From assembly GCA_024235415.1 (NCBI GenBank), contig JACKML010000011.1, positions 1-64,000 on the forward strand: DNA of 64,000 nucleotides, given 5' to 3'. Shown in pieces: positions 1-6,978 of this stretch. Position 1 is the first letter of the stretch. Each line of letters begins with the position of its first letter. The translations under genes were made by a program, and so were the position numbers. The stretch is from Chromatiaceae bacterium. GTDB taxonomy: Bacteria > Pseudomonadota > Gammaproteobacteria > Chromatiales > Chromatiaceae. Below the pieces are notes generated by a model that saw nothing but the letters and a program-made list of their open reading frames with translations, did not search any database and had not been told where the DNA came from.

Positions 1-154
1 CGGCGCCGCGCTGGTCATCAAATAGTCGACACCAGCCCGCGCGGTTGCTGCGTGATTTGCCGACACCAGCAAAACGCACGATGCGCCCCGGCTCGATATG
101 TGGCGGTGGCTCCATGCCTGCGGCGGCGATGGCCTCGTATATGCTTCGGTTCAT
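1..154 (-). CDS. Primase/TOPRIM-like mobile-element protein, N-terminal part (cut by window edge)
   Basis: Open reading frame on the minus strand from ATG at 154-152 that runs off the left edge; 51 codons are visible. The visible residues include PPPHIEPGRIVRF and GWCRLFDD. I associate this pattern with the N-terminal region of phage and satellite replication proteins (zinc-finger/TOPRIM primases), where a motif HxxPGRxxRxxG precedes GWCRLFxDxxGG. Its ATG overlaps the TGA of the preceding small gene (ATGA), so the two are probably translationally coupled. It would be the replication gene of the dusA-inserted element. The family call is from memory of the motif and the remainder of the gene is not visible. 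Confidence 0.5.
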   Translation of the reverse strand, partial: MNRSIYEAIAAAGMEPPPHIEPGRIVRFAGVGKSRSNRAGWCRLFDDQRGA

Positions 155-321
155 CGCGCCCTCCGCAGCATCTCCGCAGTGCGCTGGTGGCATTTGTAAG
201 CCTCGTGCCAAGACCAGCAGGACCGGCAAAGCGACCACCACCAGCGACCGGCCGGACGGCTGAAATGGCCGCCGCATACGGCGCAGTGCACTGTTTCCAG
301 GGGTGGGCTAAACTTCCGCAT
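151..321 (-). CDS. Small zinc-finger-like protein of the mobile element
   Basis: A 56-residue frame starting at ATG 321. A longer version from ATG 357 (68 aa) is possible but has no visible ribosome binding site and overlaps the upstream gene by 50 bp. It contains two CxxC pairs (CAVC and CRSC) separated by a Trp- and Arg-rich stretch, a spacing typical of small zinc-binding proteins on phages and integrative elements. Its stop overlaps the start of the primase-like gene by four bases, and its start lies inside the end of the upstream 73-aa gene, giving a compact phage-style operon. The exact function is unknown; a role in replication or regulation of the element is a guess. Confidence 0.5.
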   Translation of the reverse strand: MRKFSPPLETVHCAVCGGHFSRPAGRWWWSLCRSCWSWHEAYKCHQRTAEMLRRAR

Positions 322-529
322 GACGATTGCCCACGCGGTAGCCGTTTTTAGAATCATTTTCGACGCCGGTCTTAGTGCCGGCTTTCTTTTGCGCGCTGCA
401 TATCGCCTCGCCCAAGGTCACCGCGTCAGGGTTGCCGGGTCCGCCTGCGAGTAGTTGCAGCGTCAGGTCGTGCAGCTTCTTTTTATGCCGCCCGGCGGCG
501 CGGCGGTCTCGGCTTTTGCGGGACATCAC
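308..529 (-). CDS. Hypothetical small basic protein of the mobile element
   Basis: A 73-residue minus-strand frame. The N-terminus is very basic (KSRDRRAAGRHKKK), followed by LHDLTLQLLAGGPGNPDAVTLG and a charged tail. It overlaps the preceding 82-aa gene by 4 bp (526-529) and the following zinc-finger gene by 14 to 50 bp depending on that gene's start. The overlaps and shared strand are the main evidence that it is a real gene. I do not recognise the family. The basic N-terminus would suit nucleic-acid binding, but that is inference. Confidence 0.45.
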   Translation of the reverse strand: MMSRKSRDRRAAGRHKKKLHDLTLQLLAGGPGNPDAVTLGEAICSAQKKAGTKTGVENDSKNGYRVGNRHAEV

Positions 530-774
530 AACACCACCGGGCGGTCGTCTTCATCGGTGTACGAGGCGCGCGCATCCAGGTGGCGCTTTACCTCGTCCAG
601 CGGATACCACTTCTCATTGCCGAACATGACGCCGCGCGGCGATTTCCAGCGGGTGCGGCTGCGCGACGTGGTGCTGGTGGCGGTCTCTATCTCGGTTTCG
701 TGGACATAGCCAAGGCTGTGCATCCACTCCAACACGCCGGGCGGCATGCCGGTTTCGTCGGCGGGGTTTGACAT
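526..774 (-). CDS. Excisionase/wHTH-like small protein of the mobile element
   Basis: An 82-residue minus-strand frame. The C-terminal half reads MFGNEKWYPLDEVKRHLDA, which resembles the 'W(Y/L)xLxEVxxxL' helix found in excisionase-type winged-helix proteins, but the match is weak. It is the first gene of the overlapping small-gene run (stop overlaps the next start by 4 bp) and follows a hairpin that could end the integrase transcript. A directionality factor or repressor of the element would fit both size and position. I cannot separate these possibilities from an unrelated hypothetical protein. Confidence 0.45.
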   Translation of the reverse strand: MSNPADETGMPPGVLEWMHSLGYVHETEIETATSTTSRSRTRWKSPRGVMFGNEKWYPLDEVKRHLDARASYTDEDDRPVVL

Positions 775-815
775 CTCCCGAATCCCTCACGTTGTTTAAC
801 CTGAGGGGGAGACTA

Positions 816-846
816 GAAAACGGGAAGGGAAGAAAGGGGCCTTCCC
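816..846 (-). terminator. Possible intrinsic terminator after the integrase/168-aa gene pair
   Basis: A seven-base inverted repeat (GGGAAGG at 822-828, CCTTCCC at 840-846) with an 11-base loop. Read on the minus strand it is followed by GTTTTC. It lies in the 84-bp gap between the 168-aa gene and the small-gene run. The U-tract is short, so termination is probably partial. Confidence 0.4.
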
Positions 847-858
847 TCCCTTTGGCGT

Positions 859-1365
859 TTACGCCTCCTTGAGCACCCTGCGAAGGTATCGGGCAATGGT
901 GTCCGGCTTGGCTTCCACATCGGGGAGGTCGGCAATCGCCCGTGCCATGTCGGCGGGGGTGCGGTGCTTGTTGCGCTCAAGCATCTTGCGCATCTCCTGC
1001 TCCCATCGCTCGCGCTCTATCTGTTTGTGAAGCCGCGGGGCTTTGCCGCCCTGCCTGCCGGCGCTTACCGCCTTGCGGTGGCGCTTGTGGCTGGTGCTTT
1101 CGTGTCCGTTTGCATAGTCGATAGCCAGTTGCGCGAACGCCGCCCGCAAGCGATCGACATCTGCCCGGGTAGCTTCTTCGGGATACATCGACGTGCGAAA
1201 CAACAAGAATTGAAGATCCCGCGCCGCGTCGCCCTTCGCCTCGTTCACTGACGTGGCCATAATCTCGAGGGAGCGCGCCACGCCGATGCGGTCGTGCTGA
1301 TCGACAGCATTTGCGAGCATCTCTAGGCCGTGCTCTAGATCCCAAAAATCAATCGCGGAGGGCAT
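859..1365 (-). CDS. Hypothetical 168-aa protein adjacent to the integrase
   Basis: The frame overlaps the 3' end of the integrase gene by 17 bp, so it is probably expressed from the same transcript. The first 80 residues look helical and acidic. Residues about 90-125 are very basic with a Gln/Arg/Lys-rich stretch (HKRHRKAVSAGRQGGK), followed by a charged helix and a C-terminal segment RTPADMARAIADLPDVEAKPDTIARYLRRVL. That segment looks like a helix-turn-helix, and plausibly binds DNA. I do not know a named family for it. It could be an integrase accessory or regulatory factor, or cargo of the island; position alone suggests the first. Confidence 0.6.
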   Translation of the reverse strand: MPSAIDFWDLEHGLEMLANAVDQHDRIGVARSLEIMATSVNEAKGDAARDLQFLLFRTSMYPEEATRADVDRLRAAFAQLAIDYANGHESTSHKRHRKAVSAGRQGGKAPRLHKQIERERWEQEMRKMLERNKHRTPADMARAIADLPDVEAKPDTIARYLRRVLKEA

Positions 1366-2368
1366 CGTGCACGTCCTCCGGTTGCAGGTTGGTATAGCGC
1401 TTGAGGTTCTCCCAGGACCGATGCCCGGTGATCATTGCCACTCGGGGGATATCCAGGCCCATGCGGAACAGTTGCGCGGTCGCGGCGTGGCGCAGGTCGT
1501 GAAAATGCAGGTCGGCAATGCCGACCTTCTGGCAGGTCCGCGTGAATGCTGCTGACACGCTGCGCGGGTTGTAAGGGAACAGCCGGCCGGTGGCCTTGGC
1601 ATCCAGCTTCATCTGGACCATCGTCCAAGCCTCACCAACCAGCGGCACCAGTTGATCATTGAGTTCCTTTTTCTTCGGGTCTTTGCGCTGCCGGATGATC
1701 ACAGCGCGCCGCGCCTCGTCCACGTCTTCGGCAGTTATGCGCGTGATCTCGCCTAAGCGCATGGCCGATGCCAGGGCAAACCGGACGACCTCGATCATCG
1801 GTATATGCCGCCAGGGGTTCTCTGCCGCCCAATGCGCGAACAGCGCGTCTAACTCGGCCTGTGTCGGGGTGCGGTCGCGCTCGTTGCTGCGGGTGTTCAG
1901 CTTCCTATGCTTCAGGCCGCGCCGGGCGTCCCGTGCCACCTCCGGGTCGACGTCGATGCGCCGGGTATGGCGTGCCCAGTCCAGCACGGTCGACAGATAG
2001 GACAGGTCTTGTGCGATGGTCACGCCGCCCGCGCCTTCGGCCTGTCGCTTGTCGATGTAGTCGCGCAGTGCAAATGCCAGCCGGTCGGGAGAAGTCCGCT
2101 TGAGGCGGCTTTCAAGGCGCGCTAGACAAGCGCCTTTGGTGCGGCCTCCCCCTGGTATCGCTTCGCGGTACATCTCGACCAGGTGTCCGACCTTGAGACC
2201 CTTGGGATTGATCAGGCCGCCTTTTTGTACCTGCTCGGCCTGCGCCTCGATCTGCGTTGACCAGTCGCGTGCATCGCTTTTCTTTTCGAACGTGGCCGCG
2301 CGGTAAATGTCGCCGCGCCGAATCTGGACGCGCCAGCGCCCGGAGGGTAACTTGCTGTAGGTAGCCAT
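1349..2368 (-). CDS. int: Tyrosine-type site-specific integrase (dusA-type)
   Basis: A 339-aa phage-type integrase. The N-terminus (about residues 1-45) is an arm-binding-like domain with aromatic and basic residues. Residues about 60-150 form a SAM-like core-binding domain, and 165-335 the catalytic domain. Catalytic residues visible: Arg204 (SAMRLGEITR), His290 and Arg293 (HFHDLRH), His316 (GHRS) and the nucleophile Tyr325 (KRYTNL). It is transcribed away from dusA and its start lies only 172 bp from the dusA start. This is the arrangement described for integrases that insert islands and prophages at the 5' end of dusA. The intervening DNA carries phased repeats that may be its arm sites. 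The whole set of key residues is present, so it is probably active. Confidence 0.93.
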   Translation of the reverse strand: MATYSKLPSGRWRVQIRRGDIYRAATFEKKSDARDWSTQIEAQAEQVQKGGLINPKGLKVGHLVEMYREAIPGGGRTKGACLARLESRLKRTSPDRLAFALRDYIDKRQAEGAGGVTIAQDLSYLSTVLDWARHTRRIDVDPEVARDARRGLKHRKLNTRSNERDRTPTQAELDALFAHWAAENPWRHIPMIEVVRFALASAMRLGEITRITAEDVDEARRAVIIRQRKDPKKKELNDQLVPLVGEAWTMVQMKLDAKATGRLFPYNPRSVSAAFTRTCQKVGIADLHFHDLRHAATAQLFRMGLDIPRVAMITGHRSWENLKRYTNLQPEDVHDALRD

Positions 2369-2442
2369 TGCCGAACCTCGCTTACAGGTTGGGTGGTGGT
2401 CAGGATCTCGCCGGGGTGCCCGCCCCGGTGTGGTCCGCTTGC

Positions 2443-2527
2443 CGTGTGCAAATCGTGTGCGTCACGGGCTGGTATTGAGAATACACCGAAACGGCAAAAC
2501 GTGTGCGCCTTGTGTGCACTCATGTGC
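2443..2527 (+). repeat. Five helically phased TGTGC direct repeats between int and dusA
   Basis: Repeats of the form YRTGTGC begin at 2443, 2454, 2500, 2511 and 2521 (CGTGTGC three times, TGTGTGC once, CATGTGC once). Spacings are 11, 46, 11 and 10 bp, so adjacent copies sit on the same face of the helix. They lie between the integrase start and the presumed recombination core. Such arrays are typical of integrase arm sites or excisionase sites. The binding protein is inferred, not shown. Confidence 0.6.
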
Positions 2528-2540
2528 AAAAAGGCTAAAT

Positions 2541-3524
2541 ATGGCAGAACAAAAAGCGAATACAATCAATCGCTTATTGTCCATTGCCCCCATGCTGGAT
2601 TGGACCGACCGCTATTGCCGGTTCTTCCTGCGCCAGATCAGTCGCAAAACGCTGCTGTACACCGAAATGGTCACTACTGGTGCACTGCTGCATCGCGACC
2701 CGGCGCGTTTCCTGGATTTCGACCCGGCCGAACACCCGCTGGCATTGCAGCTGGGCGGCAGCGACCCGGACGAGCTGGCGGCATGTGCGCGCCTGGCCGA
2801 AGACTGGGGATACGATGAGGTCAACCTCAATGTCGGCTGCCCCTCGGATCGGGTGCAATCAGGACGCTTCGGTGCCTGTCTGATGGCGGAACCGCAGCTG
2901 GTGGCCGATTGTGTGGCAGCGATGTCAGAGGCGACGACACGACCGGTAACGGTCAAGCACCGCATCGGCATCGACCATCGCGACAGCTACGAGGAACTGA
3001 GCCAATTTGTCGACAGCGTGTCGCAAGCCGGCTGCGCCACCTTCATCGTGCATGCGCGCAAGGCATGGCTGCAGGGACTCAGCCCCAAGGAAAACCGCGA
3101 GATACCACCGCTGCAGTACGGTGTGGTGCACGCACTCAAACGCGATTTCCCGCAGTACGGGTTCGTGATCAACGGCGGCTTCAAGACGCTCGCGCAAGTC
3201 GAACACCAGCTTGATACGGTCGACGGCGTGATGATCGGACGCGAGGCCTACCAGAATCCCTGGATCCTGGCCGATGCCGACGCCAGGATCTTCGGTACCG
3301 ACGGCGAACCGCCAAACCGCCGGCAGGTGGTACACAGGATGCTGCCTTTTATCGCCGCACAACATGCGGCCGGTGTGCCGGTGCACCGCATCACCCGCCA
3401 CATGCTGGGCCTGTTCCAGGGCCAACGCGGCGCCCGAGCCTGGCGCCGGCACCTGTCAGAACACGTGCATCGCCCGGACGCCGGCGCACAAATCATCATC
3501 GACGCCCTGGAGCATATCGACTGA
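2541..3524 (+). CDS. dusA: tRNA-dihydrouridine(20/20a) synthase DusA
   Basis: FMN-dependent enzyme that reduces uridine 20/20a in the D-loop of tRNAs. The frame could extend upstream to 2430, but the ATG at 2541 gives a 327-aa product of normal DusA length. From that start, the N-terminal APMLDWTDRYCR motif is followed by the catalytic cysteine Cys100 in NLNVGCPSDRVQSG, then the HARKAWLQGLSPKENR and NGG/GREAY phosphate/FMN-binding motifs. Everything is consistent with an intact gene. The first dozen codons are more AT-rich than the rest and probably come from the inserted element, which would restore the reading frame and supply a new upstream region. A promoter was not obvious. Confidence 0.95.
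   Translation: MAEQKANTINRLLSIAPMLDWTDRYCRFFLRQISRKTLLYTEMVTTGALLHRDPARFLDFDPAEHPLALQLGGSDPDELAACARLAEDWGYDEVNLNVGCPSDRVQSGRFGACLMAEPQLVADCVAAMSEATTRPVTVKHRIGIDHRDSYEELSQFVDSVSQAGCATFIVHARKAWLQGLSPKENREIPPLQYGVVHALKRDFPQYGFVINGGFKTLAQVEHQLDTVDGVMIGREAYQNPWILADADARIFGTDGEPPNRRQVVHRMLPFIAAQHAAGVPVHRITRHMLGLFQGQRGARAWRRHLSEHVHRPDAGAQIIIDALEHID
2575..2620 (+). other. att: Predicted integrase attachment-site junction in the dusA 5' end
   Basis: The conserved DusA segment coding for APMLDWTD (around 2587-2610) is the insertion target of dusA-specific integrases. It lies 0.2 kb from the integrase gene with no other gene between. The matching direct repeat should lie at the other end of the element, left of this window, so the core sequence cannot be confirmed here. 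Exact limits are approximate. Confidence 0.5.
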
Positions 3525-3583
3525 CCGCCCGTAGCGCGCTGTGGTGTAATCGGTCCCAGGCCATCTATCCGAGGTCAAGACCC

Positions 3584-4678
3584 ATGCGATCAGCGACCAT
3601 CAGGCGAGTGTTGGCGTTCAGCGTGCTGATACACGCCGGCGGCATCAACGCCGACGCTGTTTCAACCGATTTCAAGCGACTGCGGGACACCGGCAATTGC
3701 GCGCAATGCAACCTGGCCGGCGCCGACCTTTCGGGGATGCGCCTGATGAGCGCCGACCTCGCGGGCGCCAACCTGTACGGCGCGAAACTGCGCAAGACGA
3801 TTCTGTTCGATGCCAGACTGTCGGGCGCGGACCTGCGTGAGGCCGACCTCGAGAAAGCGAGCCTCGGTCGCGTCGACCTGTCCGCGGCAGACCTGCGTGG
3901 CCTGGACCTGCACGACGCGCGTCTCGCCCACGCGAACTTGAACAAGGCCAGACTCAACGCCACAAACCTCAGCGGCAGCATGCTCGAACATGCCGACCTG
4001 CGGGGCACAGACCTCACCGGCGCGGACATGAGCAGGGCTGCCATGCGTCACGCAAAACTCGACGGCGCAATGTTCGACCGGGTGGCGCTGATCGAGGCCG
4101 ACCTGCGACAGCTCGATTTCCGAAAAGTGGCACACCTGCGGGCCAGCGACCTTTCGCGTGCGCGGCTGCACAGTACGCACCTGGATGGGCTCGACCTGCG
4201 CGGCAACCGATTCGACGGTGCCGACATGCAGGATATCGGCCTCTCCGGAAGCGACCTGACAGACGTCTCGCTGGCAAAGGCGAGCTTGCGGAAGGCCGAT
4301 CTGCGTAACACCCAATTCTCTGGCGCCATCCTCAGCGGAGCGAAACTTACCGGGGTGAGGATGGAGGGCGCGCGACTGCGCGGGGCGGACCTGGAAAACG
4401 CCATTGTCGCAGGGAACCTGATCGGTGTTGATTTTTCCGCCGCCCGTCTCGCCCGCGCAGACCTGTCCGGGGCCAACCTCAAGGAAGCGCTGTTTCGCGA
4501 TACAGATCTGCAGCAGGCCAATTTCTCGTCGTGCAATCTGTACGCGGCCGACTTCACCGGCGCGAAGCTTGGCCGGGCCAATTTCCGTGGTGCCGACCTG
4601 CGCAGCGCGATCTTTGCCGCCGCCGACCTCTCGGGCACGGTCTTCTCAGACGACTCGGTCACACCTGCAAAGCAATAA
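3584..4678 (+). CDS. Secreted pentapeptide-repeat protein
   Basis: A 364-aa protein with an N-terminal signal peptide (hydrophobic residues about 8-24 ending near INADAVS). A short lead follows with CAQC, then about 300 residues of A(D/N)Lxx-type pentapeptide repeats. These form the right-handed quadrilateral beta-helix of the family. The repeats run almost without break to the C-terminus (last clear ones AADLSG, TVFSDD). The signal peptide suggests a periplasmic location. Function in such proteins is generally unknown; some cytoplasmic members mimic DNA, but export argues against that here. It stands alone between dusA and the convergent TRAP operon. Evidence for the fold is strong, for function none. 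Confidence 0.85.
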   Translation: MRSATIRRVLAFSVLIHAGGINADAVSTDFKRLRDTGNCAQCNLAGADLSGMRLMSADLAGANLYGAKLRKTILFDARLSGADLREADLEKASLGRVDLSAADLRGLDLHDARLAHANLNKARLNATNLSGSMLEHADLRGTDLTGADMSRAAMRHAKLDGAMFDRVALIEADLRQLDFRKVAHLRASDLSRARLHSTHLDGLDLRGNRFDGADMQDIGLSGSDLTDVSLAKASLRKADLRNTQFSGAILSGAKLTGVRMEGARLRGADLENAIVAGNLIGVDFSAARLARADLSGANLKEALFRDTDLQQANFSSCNLYAADFTGAKLGRANFRGADLRSAIFAAADLSGTVFSDDSVTPAKQ

Positions 4679-4682
4679 GGAA

Positions 4683-4702
4683 GGCCGGCACAGGGGCCGG
4701 CC
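4683..4702. terminator. GC-rich hairpin between convergent genes
   Basis: Perfect seven-base inverted repeat (GGCCGGC at 4683-4689, GCCGGCC at 4696-4702) in the 41-bp gap between the plus-strand pentapeptide gene and the minus-strand dctM. No T-tract follows on either strand, so it is at best a weak or Rho-assisted terminator. Confidence 0.3.
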
Positions 4703-4719
4703 AGTGACGTTTGCCAACG

Positions 4720-6087
4720 CTATTTGATAATGATCTCCGGTCCCATCAGGGTTGTGGGCAGCCAGGTCGAGATGAAGGGCACGTAGGTCACGATAATCAG
4801 GAACAGGAACATAATCGCCACCCATGGCAGGGCAGCCTTGATCACGCGCCCGATCGACATCTGCGCGACACCCGCGGTTACGAAGAGGTTGAGTCCTACT
4901 GGAGGCGTTATCATGCCGATCTCCATGTTGACCACCATGATGACGCCCAGATGGATCGGGTCAATGCCGAGCGCGATGGCGATCGGGAAGACCAGCGGCG
5001 CGACGATGATCAGCAGACCTGACGGTTCCATGAACTGACCGCCGATCAGCAACAACACGTTGACCATCACCAGGAACATGACCGGCCCGAACCCTGTCGC
5101 CAGCATGGCCTCGGTGACCATCTGCGGGATGCGCTCTTCGGTCAGCACGTGCTTGAGCAGCAGCGCATTGGCGATGATGAACATCAGCATGATCGTGAGT
5201 TTGCCGGCCTCGAACAGCGCGTGTTTGGTGTCCTGGTGCCACAACACCGACAACGCGCGCCATGGAATCAGCGCGAGCGGACCGGCGTCTTTCTTGAACG
5301 GACCCATGTCGCGATAGATGAAATTCGCGATCAGAAAGGCGTACACGGCCGCGACAGCCGCCGCCTCGGTCGGCGTGAACACACCACCGTAGATCCCGCC
5401 GAGAATGATGATCACCAGCATCAGACCCCAGCCGGCATCCCGCGCCGAGGTCAGCACCTCGGACCAGCCCACCCAGGGGTTTGACGGCAGGCCCTTGAAG
5501 CGGGCCCAGATGTAGATCGCCAGCATCAACATGCCGCCGGCCAGCAATCCGGGGAACACGCCGGCCAGGAACAACCGACCGACGGACACGTCAGTGGCTG
5601 CCGCATACACCACCATGACAATCGAAGGCGGAATCAGGATACCCAGCGTACCGGCGTTACAGATCACACCCGCGGCAAACTCTTTTGTATACCCAACCTG
5701 CACCATGCCGGCGATAACGATACTGCCGATCGCCACGACGGTGGCAGGTGACGAACCGGAAAGCGCCGCAAACAACATGCAGGCGAATACCGAAGCGATG
5801 GCCAATCCGCCCCTGAACGAACCGACCAGGGCGACCGCGAAACGGATGATACGGCGCGCCACACCGCCAGTGGACATGAACACCGACGCCAGGATGAAAA
5901 ACGGGATCGCCAGCAGCGTGTAGTGCCCCTCGAACGCATCGAACAAGGTCTGCGCGACCGAGGTGAGCGAGGCGTCGTGCGAAAAGATGAACAGGAAAAG
6001 AATCGACGACAGTCCGAGCGCGATCGCGATCGGCACACCGATGAGCATGAACACGATGACCATGCCAAAGAGGACGGCGATTGACAT
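4720..6087 (-). CDS. dctM: TRAP transporter large permease DctM
   Basis: A 455-aa integral membrane protein of the DctM family, with about 12-13 hydrophobic segments spread through its length. Recognisable motifs include GSSPATVVAIGSIV, the central FTPTEAAAVAA segment and the C-terminal NMEIGMITPPVGLNLF. It forms the Na+-coupled translocation channel of a tripartite ATP-independent periplasmic transporter in the inner membrane, together with DctQ. Its start lies 3 bp after the dctQ stop, so the two are co-translated. Transport of C4-dicarboxylates is inferred from the binding protein. Confidence 0.92.
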   Translation of the reverse strand: MSIAVLFGMVIVFMLIGVPIAIALGLSSILFLFIFSHDASLTSVAQTLFDAFEGHYTLLAIPFFILASVFMSTGGVARRIIRFAVALVGSFRGGLAIASVFACMLFAALSGSSPATVVAIGSIVIAGMVQVGYTKEFAAGVICNAGTLGILIPPSIVMVVYAAATDVSVGRLFLAGVFPGLLAGGMLMLAIYIWARFKGLPSNPWVGWSEVLTSARDAGWGLMLVIIILGGIYGGVFTPTEAAAVAAVYAFLIANFIYRDMGPFKKDAGPLALIPWRALSVLWHQDTKHALFEAGKLTIMLMFIIANALLLKHVLTEERIPQMVTEAMLATGFGPVMFLVMVNVLLLIGGQFMEPSGLLIIVAPLVFPIAIALGIDPIHLGVIMVVNMEIGMITPPVGLNLFVTAGVAQMSIGRVIKAALPWVAIMFLFLIIVTYVPFISTWLPTTLMGPEIIIK

Positions 6088-6090
6088 GTC

Positions 6091-6747
6091 TCAGCCCTCC
6101 CCGCGCTTGTGCATCGATACATCGGCCGGATGAGGCGAAACCATCTCCAGCTCCTCGATCAACTCCTCTGCTTCATGGCTGGCGATGATCATATCGATCT
6201 CGCCTGTCACCACCCGCCACGCCTGCTGCAACAGGCGGATGATCAGCAGACCGACACCCAGCGGCAAAGCAAGATAGGGGATCCAACGCGGGATCTTTTC
6301 GTAGCGCTCACCCTCGTTCATCCAGGTGGAGAGAAACTGCATCCAGTCCGGCATGAACAGGTCTTCGGTCTCCATCCAGGCGCGCTCGGTGGCGAACGGG
6401 TACCAATACTTCCATGCCCCGATCATCAGCAGCACCGCGAATACCAGGCACGCAGCGACCGATACCAGGGCAAAAAACTTTTTGGCCGGCTTCGAGAGAT
6501 GGCTGATCACCACGTCCACACCGATATGCACGTGCTTTTTCACGCCGTAGGACATACCCATGAGGACCAGCCAGGCAAACAGGAACTCGGTCGCCTCCTT
6601 GGCCCACAAAATGTTGTCGGAGAAGACGTATCGCGCGACCACATTGACGAAGGTGATCATCGTCATCAGGCCGAGGCAGATGGCGATGCTGGTCTCTTCG
6701 ATGTTGTCGACTATCCGGCCGATACCGGTGACTTGTTGTTCTTGCAT
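6091..6747 (-). CDS. dctQ: TRAP transporter small permease DctQ
   Basis: A 218-aa membrane protein with four hydrophobic segments (about residues 20-42, 50-70, 90-112 and 160-182), matching the DctQ topology. The family signature region WAKEATEFLFAWLVLMG is clear. The C-terminal extension (SHEAEELIEELEMVSPH) is acidic and probably cytoplasmic. DctQ pairs with DctM to form the membrane unit of the TRAP transporter. It lies between dctP and dctM, separated from dctP by 231 bp with a strong hairpin and from dctM by 3 bp. It is slightly longer than the usual 160-190 aa because of the loop before the last membrane segment and the tail. Confidence 0.9.
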   Translation of the reverse strand: MQEQQVTGIGRIVDNIEETSIAICLGLMTMITFVNVVARYVFSDNILWAKEATEFLFAWLVLMGMSYGVKKHVHIGVDVVISHLSKPAKKFFALVSVAACLVFAVLLMIGAWKYWYPFATERAWMETEDLFMPDWMQFLSTWMNEGERYEKIPRWIPYLALPLGVGLLIIRLLQQAWRVVTGEIDMIIASHEAEELIEELEMVSPHPADVSMHKRGEG

Positions 6748-6924
6748 TATTCCCCCGCGCCATATCGAAGACTACAGCCAAGTCTAGCCGACAAAAGTCG
6801 GTGACCGGCGTAATTGCCGGTCGACCGCCAGGCTGTGCGGGCACGGCCGGCTTCGTGAACCGACGAGATCGACGCCGCGGATGCCCCCTGGGCCGGCCTT
6901 CCACCCGGGGACTTCTTGTTATTG

Positions 6925-6959
6925 ATGGCCGCCCCACCCTCGTGAGCTGGGGCGGCCAT
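6925..6959 (-). terminator. Intercistronic hairpin downstream of dctP
   Basis: A perfect 12-base inverted repeat (6925-6936 and 6948-6959) with an 11-base loop, 19 bp after the dctP stop. No T-tract follows on the minus strand. It more likely protects or attenuates the mRNA so that the binding protein is made in excess over DctQM. Confidence 0.5.
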
Positions 6960-6978
6960 GCTCTGTTGGCGCCTCAGA

